A stretch of 64,000 nt of DNA, from the NCBI GenBank assembly GCA_026182355.1, contig JAPFBL010000223.1, positions 966,501 to 1,030,500 of the forward strand, in the 5' to 3' direction. The position numbers were made by a program, and so were the translations under genes. The first letter of the stretch is position 1, and every line of letters starts with the position of its first letter. Under the pieces are notes generated by a model. The model was given only the letters and a program-made list of their open reading frames with translations. It was not told the DNA's origin and ran no database searches. Of this stretch, positions 43,436-54,040 are shown piece after piece. This DNA is from Hermatobates lingyangjiaoensis (taxonomy: Eukaryota; Arthropoda; Insecta; Hemiptera; Hermatobatidae).

Positions 43436-43675
43436 GTGGGGGGGGGGGGGCTGTGGTTAACGTGCTCGCCTCTGGACTGGTAGGTCCAAGGTTCAGTACC
43501 CACTCTGGGCCTCAATTTCTTTACGCGGGAGGTGAATAAATCTGAACAAGTCGTCCCTCGGAGAAGACGTTAAGCCTTCGATTCTAAGTCTCTACGATGT
43601 CGGGTAGTTGTGAAAGATACCTACTTTAAATACAGTAGAGTTAGGCAAAATTGAAGATTCCCAAAGCTTTAAATT
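43436..43675 (+). repeat. tRNA-derived SINE
   Basis: Preceded by a G run that replaces the first head bases. B box region GGTTCAGTACC at about 43494. Body is diverged (TTACGCGGGAGGTGAATAAA) and is truncated before the usual 3' end. Confidence 0.8.
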
Positions 43676-44984
43676 ATTGCTCAACAAATGCTTTTTAAAG
43701 TAAGCTTAGTCAGTTCCGTCTGTAAGTGAAATACTTCACACATTTTAAAAAAAAAACTTTACAGCTTACCTTTCTATTAAAGGTTACTTTCAATTTCATA
43801 ATGATCTGTCAAATAATATGACAAATATCAAGTTTAAAATATTTCAGGTTTACAATAGCTAACATCTTTAAATTCTTTATTCATTACTTTTGAAATCTGT
43901 TATATTGAGGTATTTACTCATGATGGGGAATTTCATGAAAGGTCACTACTGACAATTTGAGGAATACTCTGCTACTCTCAGTTAACTCCGAGGATTTATA
44001 ATCAAAACAATCTCAAAACTCGCATTAGGTGCGAAAAGTATTAGCTTTATCAACTATTGCTTTTAGTTATTTTATTTAAGTTAATATTATGGACATAATA
44101 ACAGTCATATATAAAACAATGTTATATGTATCTACATGATATGTAGACACTGAGTTACAAAGGATTTATGGTGCATCTGAAACCCTATGTTAAAGATTTG
44201 GCGCATGGTATGTCAAAGTTTGGCCACCTTTGGTTTAGACTCTACACATACAAAAGAAAAAACTTTAATAATAGACTGAAGGGACCTCAAAACGTAAACA
44301 TGTGTTAAAATTTAGAGCTGAATTTTAAGATTTCTATACTTAAGTTACAGTAAAATAAGCCGCCTGTTCACATAATGTTTTTCTAATAATGATTGCAGAA
44401 AGCAACATCTCAATAATACCTCTTAAAAAAATTGTAAGTTATTTATTCTGATATATTAACTGTTTTAATTAGTACTAGCATTAAATCATCTACAAACATA
44501 ATCTATCCTCCCAATAAAGTTGATATAACAATTGTGCATATAGTTTAAATATTTTTTTTTCATTTCTATATGCTGTATTTAAAGCAGTGTTTGACACCTG
44601 TCAATTTTTTTAACCCACTCAAACAGAATTCCATTTCAAATAGAAATTCCCCTAAATAAATTTATACTCCCTTGTATTTGGTAGCATTTGTTGAGCGAAT
44701 AGCGTATACAAATTTCTATATTACAATAAATTAGCTAAAAGTATTTTATTTCTTATATTAAAAAAATATTAGTTTTTTGAAAAGAATATACGGTTAATAA
44801 TAACACTTTTATCACTTATATGTTCGTTTGATTTTTGTTTATTTATGTATAAGTCTAATTTAAGACACTTCCAGAATGTTAGAGGAAGGAATTTAAACAT
44901 TTTTATATTTTAAGATATCGTATGTAAATGTTTTTATCGTTCGAATTTTGTATATTTTATTTTATATTATGTACATGTGTATGT
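43676..44984. other. AT-rich spacer with a PLE tail scrap
   Basis: TACTCATGATGGGGAATTTC at about 43915 matches the outer end of the family A variant. No hammerhead follows. TTTGGCCACCTTTGGTTTAG near 44218 resembles a hAT end but is alone. Confidence 0.4.
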
Positions 44985-45070
44985 ATATATATGAAAGATC
45001 TTAGTCTTGTTTTCCCATTTCATATCGTGATTTGATCATTGATTGTTATTTCACTTGTTTATGTGAAATA
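44985..45070 (+). repeat. PLE tail end, family B
   Basis: Starts at GAAAGATCTTAGTC directly after TATATATAT, so it is truncated just before the GAAA box. Continues to TTTCACTTGTTTATGTGAAA and long (TA)n. Confidence 0.75.
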
Positions 45071-45078
45071 TATATATA

Positions 45079-45135
<57 letters not shown>
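45068..45135 (+). repeat. (TA)n microsatellite
   Basis: Longest TA tract of the window, interrupted once. Confidence 0.95.
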
Positions 45136-45137
<2 letters not shown>

Positions 45138-45195
45138 TGTGTTCTCTAATCGGGGTTCCGTCAATTTTCCAGGATAAAAAATCAAACTTTCGAAT
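45136..45195 (-). repeat. PLE-like tail, family J
   Basis: GTGTTCTCTAATCGGGGTTC and GTCAATTTTCCAGGAT are the complement of the 16450 tail. Confidence 0.55.
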
Positions 45196-46243
45196 ATATA
45201 TATAAAATACTTATGTATATATCGCACATACTTACATACACACGCAAGATTAAACACTCTCTTCCATTCACGGACACATACACATCACAAAAACGAGAAG
45301 ATGTCAAAACATTTAAATCCATTAAAATTTCGAAAGATCAATTTTTTCATGATTATTATACTTTGGTATAATAATTCAAAAACTTGTGATGTATAATGAC
45401 AGGGAATAGTCGCAGTTTATAGTTTCTGTTTAATATAGTGTAGTATCGTGATACAATGGTAATCAACATTTCAGGTTAGGTTCAGACTGGTAAACTGCTA
45501 TCAGTAGTTTGTACATTGCAATTAACCTCTAGGAATTCATCAATACTGATACTTTAAAATCGCCCTCTTAATTCATTCCTTTACAATAATATTTTAGGCA
45601 CTTTTCTTTTATATGTTTTGTAATATTTTAAAGAGGAATGAATATAAAATTTTAAGTTTTGTTTTGAAAAAAAAATGGCAGTTAATAGTAATGAAAAGAA
45701 TTATTTAATAGAGTGTATATATAGATAGAGTGGAATAAAGGAATTTCTGCTTGAGCCAATTCGTTACACGAGGGAAGCAAATATAGGAATGAAGTGAAGT
45801 ACGGGGGTTAAAGGGAGTGCAGGGATGACTGGGGATGATATTACGTTTCAAAGGGTTAGAGGAAATGGCAACGACTTTATCAGCGAATATACTTTCATCG
45901 CTTAATATTTTATTTCACTAAAATACTTTCAACTCAGACTTATTACATGTAGGCTTGCAAAAACGATTGCTCGCTTCTATCAGTAATGAATATATATAAA
46001 TTTAATATAGAAATATAAACTATATTTTAATTGGACTACTACTAGTAGAGTAGTCTAGCCCTGTTTATAAGTGGTTGATATTTTTGTTGAACGTGTATAT
46101 ATACTTTACTGGTAGAAGTGAGTATTCGTTTTACAAGCCTGCAATCGTTATATTGTGGTGAATACTTTAGATATTACATCAAATCACACTTAGTAAATCA
46201 CCTTCGATTCCCAAAAGAAAATTGTTTTTAGTAATATATAAAA
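45196..46243. other. AT-rich spacer
   Basis: Nothing recognised. Confidence 0.4.
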
Positions 46244-46274
<31 letters not shown>

Positions 46275-46336
46275 TTTCACATTAACACGTGAAATAACAA
46301 TCAATGATCAAGCCACAATAAGAAATGGGAAAACAA

Positions 46337-46379
46337 GACTAAGATCTTTCAACCGTAACAAGCGGTCTTCGTCAGAGTC
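46337..46379 (-). ncRNA. Hammerhead ribozyme motif, family B, consensus
   Basis: Stem I GACT/AGTC, CTGACGA, ACCG/CGGT, GAAA, AGATCT, T. Confidence 0.8.
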
Positions 46380-46402
46380 AAAAACCCAACAGTTGGGTTT
46401 TT

Positions 46403-46445
46403 GACTCTGACGAAGACCACTTGTTACGGTTGAAAGATCTTAGTC
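46403..46445 (+). ncRNA. Hammerhead ribozyme motif, family B
   Basis: As the minus arm, with one change in stem II (ACCA against CGGT). Confidence 0.75.
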
Positions 46446-46598
46446 TTGTTTTCCCATTTCTTATTGTGGTTTGATCATTTATATATATATAATATATGTA
46501 TATTCACTTGATAAACGGAAAGACGATCAAAACTGGACACAATAACAGTTCAAAATTGAAGATAGGTAGCACAGAAAGTAAAAGAAACATACTTACAG

Positions 46599-46630
46599 CC
46601 TCAAATTTTCGGGTAATCCGTCTTCAGGAG
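46599..46630 (-). ncRNA. Hammerhead ribozyme motif, family E
   Basis: CTC/GAG stem I, CTGAAGA, C, GG/CC, GAAA, AATT, T. Confidence 0.65.
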
Positions 46631-46727
46631 AAAAGAGAAAGGGAGACCAACCACGCTGTAGACGCAACTGCTAGTACCCGTTATTAGCCGTTGCATCTAC
46701 AACGTGGTTGGTCTCTCTTTCTCTTTT

Positions 46728-46760
46728 CTCCTGAAGACGGATTACCCGAAAATTTGAGTC
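46728..46760 (+). ncRNA. Hammerhead ribozyme motif, family E
   Basis: CTGAAGA at 46731-46737 with the same layout as the minus arm. Confidence 0.65.
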
Positions 46761-46840
46761 TGTAAGTGTGTTTCTTTTACTTTCTGTGCTACCTATCTTC
46801 AATTTTGAACTGTTATATATATATATATATATATATATTA

Positions 46841-47297
46841 AAACTAGAAACCTACTTTAGGAACAACAAATAGGGGAAACGAAGTCTTTAGGGTAAAGTT
46901 TACAGCAGACTTCGCAATCAATAGAATTTCACTCAAATACTAGTTCTCATGAAGTGCACTGTCCTGCCAATCACATACTCTGATATGCCAACAGTAAATA
47001 TATCTAGATGCATTACACATGACTTCTCTGTAGGAGTGTTGAAGGAGAAGTATAACAAGAACCTGGAGTTGCTCAACCATGGAAATGTTCCTAGATGGAC
47101 AGTATTTATAGTCGGTTCCAAACTATATTTTAGGATTAGCGTACTCTCTAAAAATATTTGTAGAAAATACTTCGTTAGTGGACGTTTAATTGTCTGGATA
47201 TCTTGTTTTTTAGTTGAAACTATATATACACTCTCGTATGGTATTTAATAATGAATATTTGGAAGAATATTTTCTGTTATGAACACAAATATATATA
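46841..47297. other. Spacer
   Basis: Overlapping frames of 62 and 99 codons at 46933-47248 without recognised motif. Confidence 0.35.
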
Positions 47298-47570
47298 TAA
47301 ACGATTAAAACGAAGGTAGCACACAGATAGACTCAGGAATAACTCACATCTATATTTCGACGATCGTCGACACCAGGAGGTGACTAAGTCGCCACCCTTC
47401 CTTCCTTGGAGACTCTTCGTCTCCTGATCGTTGAAATATAGTAGTGAGTTATTCCTCTGCCTATCTGTGTGCTACCTTCGTTTTAATTCGTTTTTATTTA
47501 AAAGTCTGCGGGACTGTTTCATTTAATAACTATATTTTTTAAGAAATATTTTCTTAGTTTCTATCTTTCT
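47298..47570. repeat. PLE tail hairpin, family C, cores damaged
   Basis: The minus arm has CTGGTGT in place of CTGATGA. The plus arm has lost part of stem II (CTGATCGTTGAAATATAG). Outer arms TAGCACACAGATAGACTCAG and complement are well kept. Confidence 0.7.
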
Positions 47571-47680
47571 GATGACAAGGACATCGAAATATAGTAGTGA
47601 GTTTCTGTTTCATTTCTGTGTGCTCTTTGTATCAATATAGTTTAATTAGTTAGTGGAATCGTTTCATTTAATTGGTATAT
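47571..47680 (+). repeat. PLE tail, C-related, ending in (TA)n
   Basis: CTGATGA, then GAAATATAGTAGTGAGTTTC. Stem II (AAGGACATC) does not pair well. A similar piece, CTGAAGACGAGGACATC, lies at about 49811, next to the family D copy. Ends at TTTAATTGGTATATAT. Confidence 0.55.
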
Positions 47681-47699
47681 ATATATATATATATTACAT

Positions 47700-48370
47700 A
47701 AAGAGGAAACACTTTTACTTAGTTTGAAGAATCTCATCGTCTCGGTTGTGGTGAAAATGTTGCCAATATTCTTAGATAGAAGAAAGAGATAACCCCCAGG
47801 GGCAGCTGACGTGTGCAGCTGACGGAGTGTAGCGAATACCGGGGCCCCGAGCTCACCTACCACACGCATACACATTCAAAGACTCTAAAAGGGCTCCTCT
47901 TTTCTGGTACCTTCGCACTCCTTGGACTGTGTCTAACTGTGGCCAACTGGGAGGGTACCGAGGCCGCCCTTTCAGCCGGTGTGTAATCTCGACTAATCTG
48001 TAGTGCTAGGAGGCACCTCTGAGGCCACCCAGGAACATCAGGACCGGGTATGTCTTGGGAACTTGAGTTCGGAGGTACTAGGAGAGGGAAGAAACCTACA
48101 CTATTGCCATAGAAGAAACCATATTATGTATAAAAAAAAAGCGAAATAAAATAAGTATTCCAAGTTTAAACGCACCCAAACAATCAGTGTTCCTAAACTC
48201 AACAAAAAGCAGTGATACTACCTTGATACATATCCCTCTCAGAGATAATAGTAAAGCAGAAGAGGAAGAGGTGCAAGCACAGAGAGACCAACACAACAAT
48301 AAGAAAAGGTCAAGAAGAAACCAAAGTGACTCATCAAGTTCTTCAAATCATCAAGAGTTGACCTAGATGA
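47700..48370 (+). repeat. LINE-like 5' region with possible ORF1 start
   Basis: GC-rich at 47780-48080. Then a frame is open on the plus strand from about 48129 to the stop at 48364: lysine-rich start (KRNKISIPSLN), QSVFLNSTKSSDTTLIHIPL, acidic run EEEEVQAQRDQ, and NKKRSRRNQSDSSSSSNHQE. An ATG lies upstream at 48125 in a frame that differs by one base in an A run. The basic and serine-rich make-up resembles a nucleic-acid-binding ORF1, but no zinc knuckle or RRM is visible. Confidence 0.3.
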
Positions 48371-48445
48371 GATAAAAATTGGACACCACCCCGCCTCCAA
48401 CCCTACAGTTGCTTCGCCAGTGCGCTTGGTCTCCCTATCTCAACT

Positions 48446-48475
48446 CTCCTGATGATGGTTTAACCGAAAATTAGA
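48446..48475 (+). ncRNA. Hammerhead ribozyme motif, family E
   Basis: CTGATGA at 48449-48455, T, stem II GGTT/AACC with a one-base loop, GAAA, AATT, A, then GAC. Stem I UC/GA two pairs. Confidence 0.6.
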
Positions 48476-48555
48476 CACAGTAAGTGTGTTCATATCTTTA
48501 ATCTGTGGGTTACTAGCCGTTGAGTCTACAACGTGCTTGCTCTCCCTTTCTCTCT

Positions 48556-48590
48556 CCTCTTGAAGACGGATTGCCCGAAAATTTGCGTTT
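48556..48590 (+). ncRNA. Hammerhead motif, family E, C3 changed
   Basis: First box TTGAAGA, GAAA, AATT, T. The C3 to U change should reduce or abolish cleavage. Confidence 0.5.
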
Positions 48591-48744
48591 GTAAGTGTGT
48601 TTCTTTACTTTGTTTGCTACCTATCCTCAATTTTGAATTGTTATTGTGTCCAGCTGGGATCGTTTTCCCATTTATTAAGTGAAAAATAATTTATTGATTT
48701 ACTTAATTTTTAATTATTAAAAAAAATATTTTTCCGTTTATAAT

Positions 48745-48900
48745 TAAAGTTATCACAAGGAAACAAAAAAGAGAGACTAACACTTACTATTCTCGATCAT
48801 TTCGGCTATCTTGCCGTCTTCAGGAGAGGTAAAGAAAGGAAAAGGAACACATGAGCGGAGAAGTGAAAGTATTCGCTATTAATATTAATCATACTAATCT
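48745..48900 (-). repeat. PLE tail, family L
   Basis: Minus strand CTTTTCCTTTCTTTACCTCT, hammerhead, then AGTAAGTGTTAGTCTCTC. No partner arm nearby. Confidence 0.6.
48791..48827 (-). ncRNA. Hammerhead ribozyme motif, family L
   Basis: Stem I TCTC/GAGA four pairs, CTGAAGA, C, stem II GGC/GCC, GAAA, ATGAT, C, GAGA. Core intact. Stem III is not a full palindrome. Confidence 0.7.
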
Positions 48901-49489
48901 CAGTGGCATTAAAAATATGCAATATTTTAATTATGTTAGTAATAATTTTTTTTTGGCAGCTAATGGAATATATACAAGGTATGTTGCCATGAATGGAGGT
49001 AGAGTAGAGACAAATAGGACTTGAGATTTATCTCCTCAGTTGAAACAAGAGTAGGAAGTAGTAGGTTAGTAAGGAATAGCCTAGAGCCGAGGCCTGTCGA
49101 CCCGCTTCGTCCCGTGGGGGCAGATCACTTCCTGGAGAAGCCCAGTCAGCTGTCTCTCGCTTCCAAACACCCACCTCCCTACACTGCCCTCCATTTCCCC
49201 GTAAGTCAAACCACATTCTACTACTTATATTTTTTTTTCTACTATTCCTATAATTTTATATAGAAGAAATCAAAACATCATATTAATTAATAATTAATTA
49301 CTTGCTTACCTAGTAAAAGTGAGTTCAATTATTATGACAATAATTAGAATAGAAATCTGTAATAATATTTTGACTGACACTTATATTATTTCATTTCCTT
49401 TGCTATATTTATTTTGTACTTCTTTACAAGAAAGGAATTCAAAATTGAGGATAGGTAGAAAACAAAGTAAAGAAACACACTTACAAAAA
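48901..49489. other. Spacer with a GC-richer patch at 49080-49200
   Basis: The patch (CGAGGCCTGTCGACCCGCTT) has no recognised motif. At 49435-49490 the complement of the family E tail (GAGGATAGGTAGAAAACAAA) leads into the family B piece. Confidence 0.4.
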
Positions 49490-49630
49490 ATAAAACAAGA
49501 CTAAGATCTTTCAACCGTAACAAGCGGTCTTCGTCAGAGTCAAAAACCCAACTGAGTCTTGTTTTCCCATTTCTTATTGTGGATTGATCATTGATTGTTG
49601 TTTCACGTGTTTATGTGAAATCTTTTTATA
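49435..49630. repeat. Family B hairpin joined to a family E tail
   Basis: The E tail (minus) stops at CACACTTACAAAAAATAAAA and the family B left arm begins at ACAAGACTAAGATC. The right B arm starts past the hammerhead (ACTGAGTCTTG) and keeps the whole tail. Confidence 0.7.
49499..49541 (-). ncRNA. Hammerhead ribozyme motif, family B, consensus
   Basis: Identical to 25978 and 46337 over the motif. Confidence 0.8.
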
Positions 49631-49697
49631 TTGTTCTAAATGTAATGAAATTATTTGATGGTTACACTTTACATTTACCTAAAAACAAATATTGAGC

Positions 49698-49775
49698 CAG
49701 AGTTGGGTTTTTGACTCTGACGGAGACCGCTTGTTACAGTTGAAAGATCTTAGTCTTGTATTCCCATTATATAGT
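49698..49775 (+). repeat. PLE tail, family B, with mutated hammerhead
   Basis: Hammerhead at 49713-49755 reads CTGACGG (A9 to G). Tail truncated at TATTCCCATTATATAG. Confidence 0.65.
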
Positions 49776-49803
49776 CGTTATCAGCCTTTGGAGCGATTCA
49801 CAT

Positions 49804-50046
49804 CTATTCCTGAAGACGAGGACATCGAAATATAGTAGTGAGTTCAGTGATTTCTTTTCTATGTGTTCTTTTGAAAATTCTAGTATATATATATATAATG
49901 TTAAATAACGCCCCATATTTGGCTTGTATCTGTTTCTTACACAATTTCTCCAGTTTCCGGGATTCCTTCCTCGTCTCTTCATTAAAGGTTATCACCAATA
50001 TTGCTAGTCGACATGTTTCGAATGTACCACATTCATTATCAGGACA
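49804..50046 (-). pseudogene. PLE N-terminal fragment, family D, minus arm
   Basis: Minus strand starts at the ATG in the hammerhead (50014-50012). A frameshift after MSTSNIGDNL leads to the frame NEETRKESRKLEKLCKKQ then AKYGALFN, which ends in TTATATATATA. The arm is shorter than the plus arm and stops at the TA-rich codons of FNNI. Confidence 0.65.
50007..50046 (-). ncRNA. Hammerhead motif, family D, G8 changed
   Basis: First box CTGATAA, otherwise GAATG/CATTC, GAAA, ACATGT, C with stem I GTC/GAC. Confidence 0.6.
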
Positions 50047-50110
50047 ATAATGAGAATAATAGTAGAATTGTTAGTTTATATATACAGGATATACTATTAT
50101 TCTCATTATT

Positions 50111-50149
50111 GTCCTGATGATGAATGTGGTACATTCCAAACATGTCGAC
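50111..50149 (+). ncRNA. Hammerhead motif, family D, G12 changed
   Basis: CTGATGA intact at 50114-50120, second box CAAA instead of GAAA (50137), ACATGT, C, stem I GTC/GAC. The two arms carry different core mutations. Confidence 0.6.
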
Positions 50150-50315
50150 TAGAAGTATTCGTGATAAGCTTTATAGTTTTAATGAAGGGACGAGGAAGGA
50201 ATTCCGGAAACTGGAGAAATTGTGTAAGAAACAGATACAAGCCAAATATGGGGCATTATTTAACAATATATGTTTAAATGAAGGACTGCTTCCAACTTTT
50301 ACAAATATATATTAA
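50142..50315 (+). pseudogene. PLE ORF N-terminal fragment, family D
   Basis: MSTRSIRDKLYSFNEGTRKE from the ATG in the hammerhead, then RKLEKLCKKQIQAKYGALFN and NEGLLPTFTNIY. The frame ends where ACAAATATATATTAATATAT begins. Compared with 21849 it is a closely related family with the same MST start. Confidence 0.7.
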
Positions 50316-50324
50316 TATATACAT

Positions 50325-50502
50325 ATGCACTAGTTCAAAATTCAAGAAGACTACCACACAGAATAAAGAAACATACTTACAAACTCAAATTTTTGTGCTG
50401 GAAAATTTGAGTTTGTAAGTATGTTTTCTATTCGGTGTATTGCTCTTCTTGAATTTTCCACTCATATTGTGTCCAGTTTGGATCAATTTCATTTATCTAG
50501 TG

Positions 50503-50505
<3 letters not shown>
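50325..50505. repeat. PLE tail hairpin, family E, cores deleted
   Basis: Centre near 50396. Arms keep AAATTTGAGTTTGTAAGTAT and complement but lack the first box and stem II. Confidence 0.65.
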
Positions 50506-50539
<34 letters not shown>

Positions 50540-50540
50540 T
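50500..50540 (+). repeat. (TA)n(TG)n microsatellite
   Basis: About ten TA units then about nine TG units. Confidence 0.95.
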
Positions 50541-50660
50541 CTCTCATCGGGATTCGGTCAATTTTCTCAATGTCAAATGAAATTTACATTATTTAAAGGG
50601 ACAGCAATGTTAACCGGACAAAACCTTCGACTAGACTGTCGAATGTCTAGTTTTATCTAT
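50541..50660 (-). repeat. PLE-like tail, family J
   Basis: TTCTCTCATCGGGATTCGGT is the complement of the 16450 tail. AGGGACAGCAATGTTAACCG recurs in variant form near 16262. Confidence 0.5.
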
Positions 50661-52404
50661 TAATTCTAAGGAGAACTATTTTGGACAAGTTAAAGTATTA
50701 TTTGCTTTAATTTTAGGAATATAATGATCTATGATAAGAGAAATAATATATCAGAAATAATTAGTGCATTCATTTATACTCGAGAATTAAAATGTAGTGT
50801 AAAAAAGTTACTAAAATTCAGATTAACTGGGTAATAATGAAGCATAATCGCTCTTCGAGAAATTGTATTTAATATTATGAGATTCAAGAGGTAGACCTTA
50901 AAAAGTATAGGATGTACATATGCAGTAAGAGAAGGTTGGTGTTATTTGTTATGCTATTTGATAATATAATATCAAATTCAATATCTCTAATAACGTATTT
51001 ATTTTTTACACTATTGTGACTGTTTATAATATATTAAAAAAAAACCTCATAATACAGGGTTTATCAAATTAAATAATGCCAGTAAAAGAAAGTTACTTTT
51101 ATTTGTTATAATAATATGACATTCAATAACTCTGGTAACTTATTTTTATTTGACATTATTATGACTATTTTAATAAATAAAAAGAAAACCTTATAATATG
51201 GAGTTAATAAATTAAAGAAGTCAGTAAAATTAAGTTATTCTTATTAAAGTATAATTAGATTAGAAATAACTTTTAAAAAAGTTGAATGAAATGTGAGATT
51301 CATTTCATTTCAGGTCTCTATTCAGTGTATAAATAATTATCATCCAGCTAGAATATAGTTAGTCCCTTCATTTCCCGCCAACGTTACACCTAATGCGCAT
51401 GTCTTTTATATCGTATGATTATTTCAACCAATCATAGCTCTCATTTTTTTCCAAGTCCTTTTCATTTTCAATTGCGTCTCTAGTCTAAGTCGTCACTTGT
51501 ACTTGAAGGAATAAATAACTGTGTGAAATAAAAGAAATAATAGTGAAATGAATTCAAATGTGTTCTTATTGAAAAAATTAGTTTAGTATATCTGTTTTCA
51601 AGTTGTTTTTACATTGATTGAACGACACTGCAAGAATAGAAAAGGTCTTTGACATCATGATTACGGTCGGTGGAAAAATTCTATTAATTTCTTTTCAATA
51701 TTACAACTTTTTCTTAAGACTGTCCACTTTTATCTATAATAATATTATATTTCAATCACCATTACACCTCAACAGGAAAATAGAATATTTTATTTAGTTA
51801 ACTACCATATAAATCATGCAAAAAATCACATTGTAATCGTTTTCAAGGCTTATAAAATTTATCAACTGAATCAATATAGTTTCTTTTATAGCAACATTAG
51901 AAAAGTATCTTTTAATATCACTGAAAACAGTTGTTTAGTGTACTAGTTGTACCTATTTTCCAAATTTCCCTTCTTAATTTCTGGTCTCAAACAATGTTAT
52001 TCTCATATTTTTTTCTCTTATTCTGAATTGTTACATTTAAATTTATTTAGTTCTAAAATATTATTTTAACATTTAAAGCCTTCTAACATTGTTTCAATTA
52101 TTCTACTGTTTTACTATATGTGTACTATTACTATTTTTATTGTACTATTGTAGTATCTCTTTTTTAATTTTTTTTATAATATTATTTGCTTTATATTACT
52201 TGTATAAGTAATAAGTATGGTATACAGATCATGCTCCTAGTGTAAAAGGATTTTAGCCAGTGAATATCAATAAATAAATAACATAACAATTACCTCATAA
52301 CTACTGAATGTAATTGCTCAATTAGATGCATTAAAAGTATATTTTATGAACTAGCTACAACTTTATCCGATTAATACAAAATAATCCAATTTAATTTTAA
52401 ATAA
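50661..52404. other. AT-rich spacer with a diverged duplication
   Basis: Two diverged copies of about 150 bp at about 50940-51090 and 51095-51240 (AATAATGCCAGTAAAAGAAA / AAGAAGTCAGTAAAATTAAG). No gene recognised. Confidence 0.45.
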
Positions 52405-52715
52405 AGGGGCCAGATTAGTCCAGAGGCAACGTGTTCGTCTATGGACTGTTAGATCCGGGGTTCAATACCCACTCTGACCCTCGATTTATTTATGTGGTAA
52501 AAGAAAAAGAATATCTGATACATCGTCCCTCTGAGTGGGCATTAAGAGGTTGGTCTTGAGCCTGTACTATGTCAAGTGTATGTACATTATAGGCCCCTAC
52601 TCTAAATAATACACTTTAGTTAGTACTCCCAATGTAGAATCATTGTGTAGTATCTCGAAGGGCCAAAGTTCGGCCGATGTCTGTTCTCTTGTGAGACTGC
52701 CACTGCAACATAACC
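52405..52715 (+). repeat. tRNA-derived SINE
   Basis: Head AGGGGCCAGATTAGTCCAGA, B box GGTTCAATACC at about 52459, body diverged, end TGAGACTGCCACTGCAACAT. Confidence 0.8.
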
Positions 52716-53029
52716 TAATTTAAAATAATCCAAGTTCTATTTAAAATATTCAAAGTCTAAATTAAAATAATTTACTTCAAAATTGTTCAAATTTATATCT
52801 ATTTATAATATGTCAACTTAAAATGTTTAAATTAAACTTGGATTATTTTAAAAAAACCCGAAAAAGTAGTATAACAGAAAAATCCAATTGTATATACATT
52901 AAGTTGTATTGTTAGTTGTAGATGTTTCCACACAAAATTATTTTGTCATACGACAACAAAACTTGTTGCTTTACTGTATGTAAAGTATAGCGATCGTAAA
53001 AACATTGGATCTCGAGTTTTTGACGGATT
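52716..53029. other. AT-rich spacer
   Basis: ATTTAAAATA-type repeats at 52720-52860. Nothing recognised. Confidence 0.4.
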
Positions 53030-53300
53030 TACATGTTTTGAGGTCTTCAAAGTTGTTTTATGACGTTTTTTCGATGATGTCCAAAGTTTGTGTAGACGAT
53101 ACAGTCCACAACTTTCATAAATTATGTTAATATTTTCCGCAAAAAAAAAAGACTCATGTTGTAGATAGTGTCTATAACATTTGATTGCCGAATATATATA
53201 TACATATAATAAATGAAATAACTATAATAAAATATAGCAAATTTATTGTGTTCTGGCTATCTTTATAAGTATTTTTAACTTAAGGTTTTATTTTGTTATT
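53030..53300 (+). repeat. Long inverted repeat, left arm
   Basis: About 270 bp matching 55018-55285 in reverse complement (ATGATGTCCAAAGTTTGTGT, TTTGATTGCCGAATATATAT, TTGTGTTCTGGCTATCTTTA). Few differences. Confidence 0.85.
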
Positions 53301-53636
53301 TGTAATAGTTAAGTTTTTATTAATTTTATATATATTGTATATTTTTATGATATACATACTGTATATATACCCGTCTTTGACGGGTATTTTACAAAAATTT
53401 AGAAGTGATACGTGGTATTCCAAAATATTATTAGAAATTAGAGAATAGTAGAAAATATCATTATTAATACAGTCCATAACTGTCATTAGATTGGAGCTAT
53501 TTAAACGTTTTGCAGTTTTAGATACTGAGTTCAAATTTGATTCTATTCTAGGCATACTTCTTATTTAATATGCGGGTAGCTATATCTCACTATTTTAAAG
53601 CCAGTAACTTCTTATAAACGTAAATGAAATTAAAAT

Positions 53637-53825
53637 CAACTAACAATACCTACTTCCTACAGTAACAGGCAGCTAAAAATACCTGTATATCTATACAGAT
53701 TTTGGTTAGAACTGACACATTTCAAGTTACCTATACCTTAAAAAAACAATATATATTTATTTTAAAAATATATAGGTATTTTGATGTGCCTGATACTGTA
53801 GCAAGTAGGTATTGTTAGTTGATAT
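53637..53825. repeat. MITE-like inverted repeat
   Basis: Ends AACTAACAATACCTACTT and AAGTAGGTATTGTTAGTT are complementary over about 30 bp with a few mismatches, about 120 bp apart. Small non-autonomous DNA element, family unknown. Confidence 0.5.
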
Positions 53826-54040
53826 ACCTGTGCAGCTAGCCAAACAAAGCTTAAAAGTCCATAACTTTGCTTCCACATTAAATTCTCAATCTATTCAAAT
53901 CTTAGCTTTTAAGTTAGACACACAAATCTCCTGTTAAAGATTGAACTTACTATGACTTATACATACTTATACTATACTTATACAGCCAGTTACTGGCTGA
54001 GTTTACTTGTAATAAAACTTTCATACATATATCAAATTTC
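53826..54040. other. Spacer
   Basis: Nothing recognised. Confidence 0.4.

Larger units (their letters stand above)
46268..46482. repeat. PLE tail hairpin, family B, complete arms
   Basis: Nearly perfect inverted repeat centred at 46391 (CCCAACAGTTGGG). Flanked by (TA)n at 46244-46270 and 46479-46490. Both arms carry a complete hammerhead. The left arm includes the full tail, the right stops at GATCATTTATATAT. Confidence 0.9.
46496..46840. repeat. PLE tail hairpin, family E
   Basis: Left arm complete (TTCACTTGATAAACGGAAAG), right arm ends TTTTGAACTGTTAT and merges with (TA)n at 46812-46838. Centre near 46683. Confidence 0.85.
48375..48690 (+). repeat. Two E-related PLE tails in tandem
   Basis: The first tail has a hammerhead at 48446, the second starts near 48506 and has the mutated motif at 48556. 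Same direction, head to tail, so it may be a remnant of adjacent pLTRs. Confidence 0.6.

Noticed and set aside
42340..44240. hAT-like ends at 42540, 44218, and also 15431 and 61292
   Set aside because: Single ends without partner, target duplication or transposase; similarity is short.
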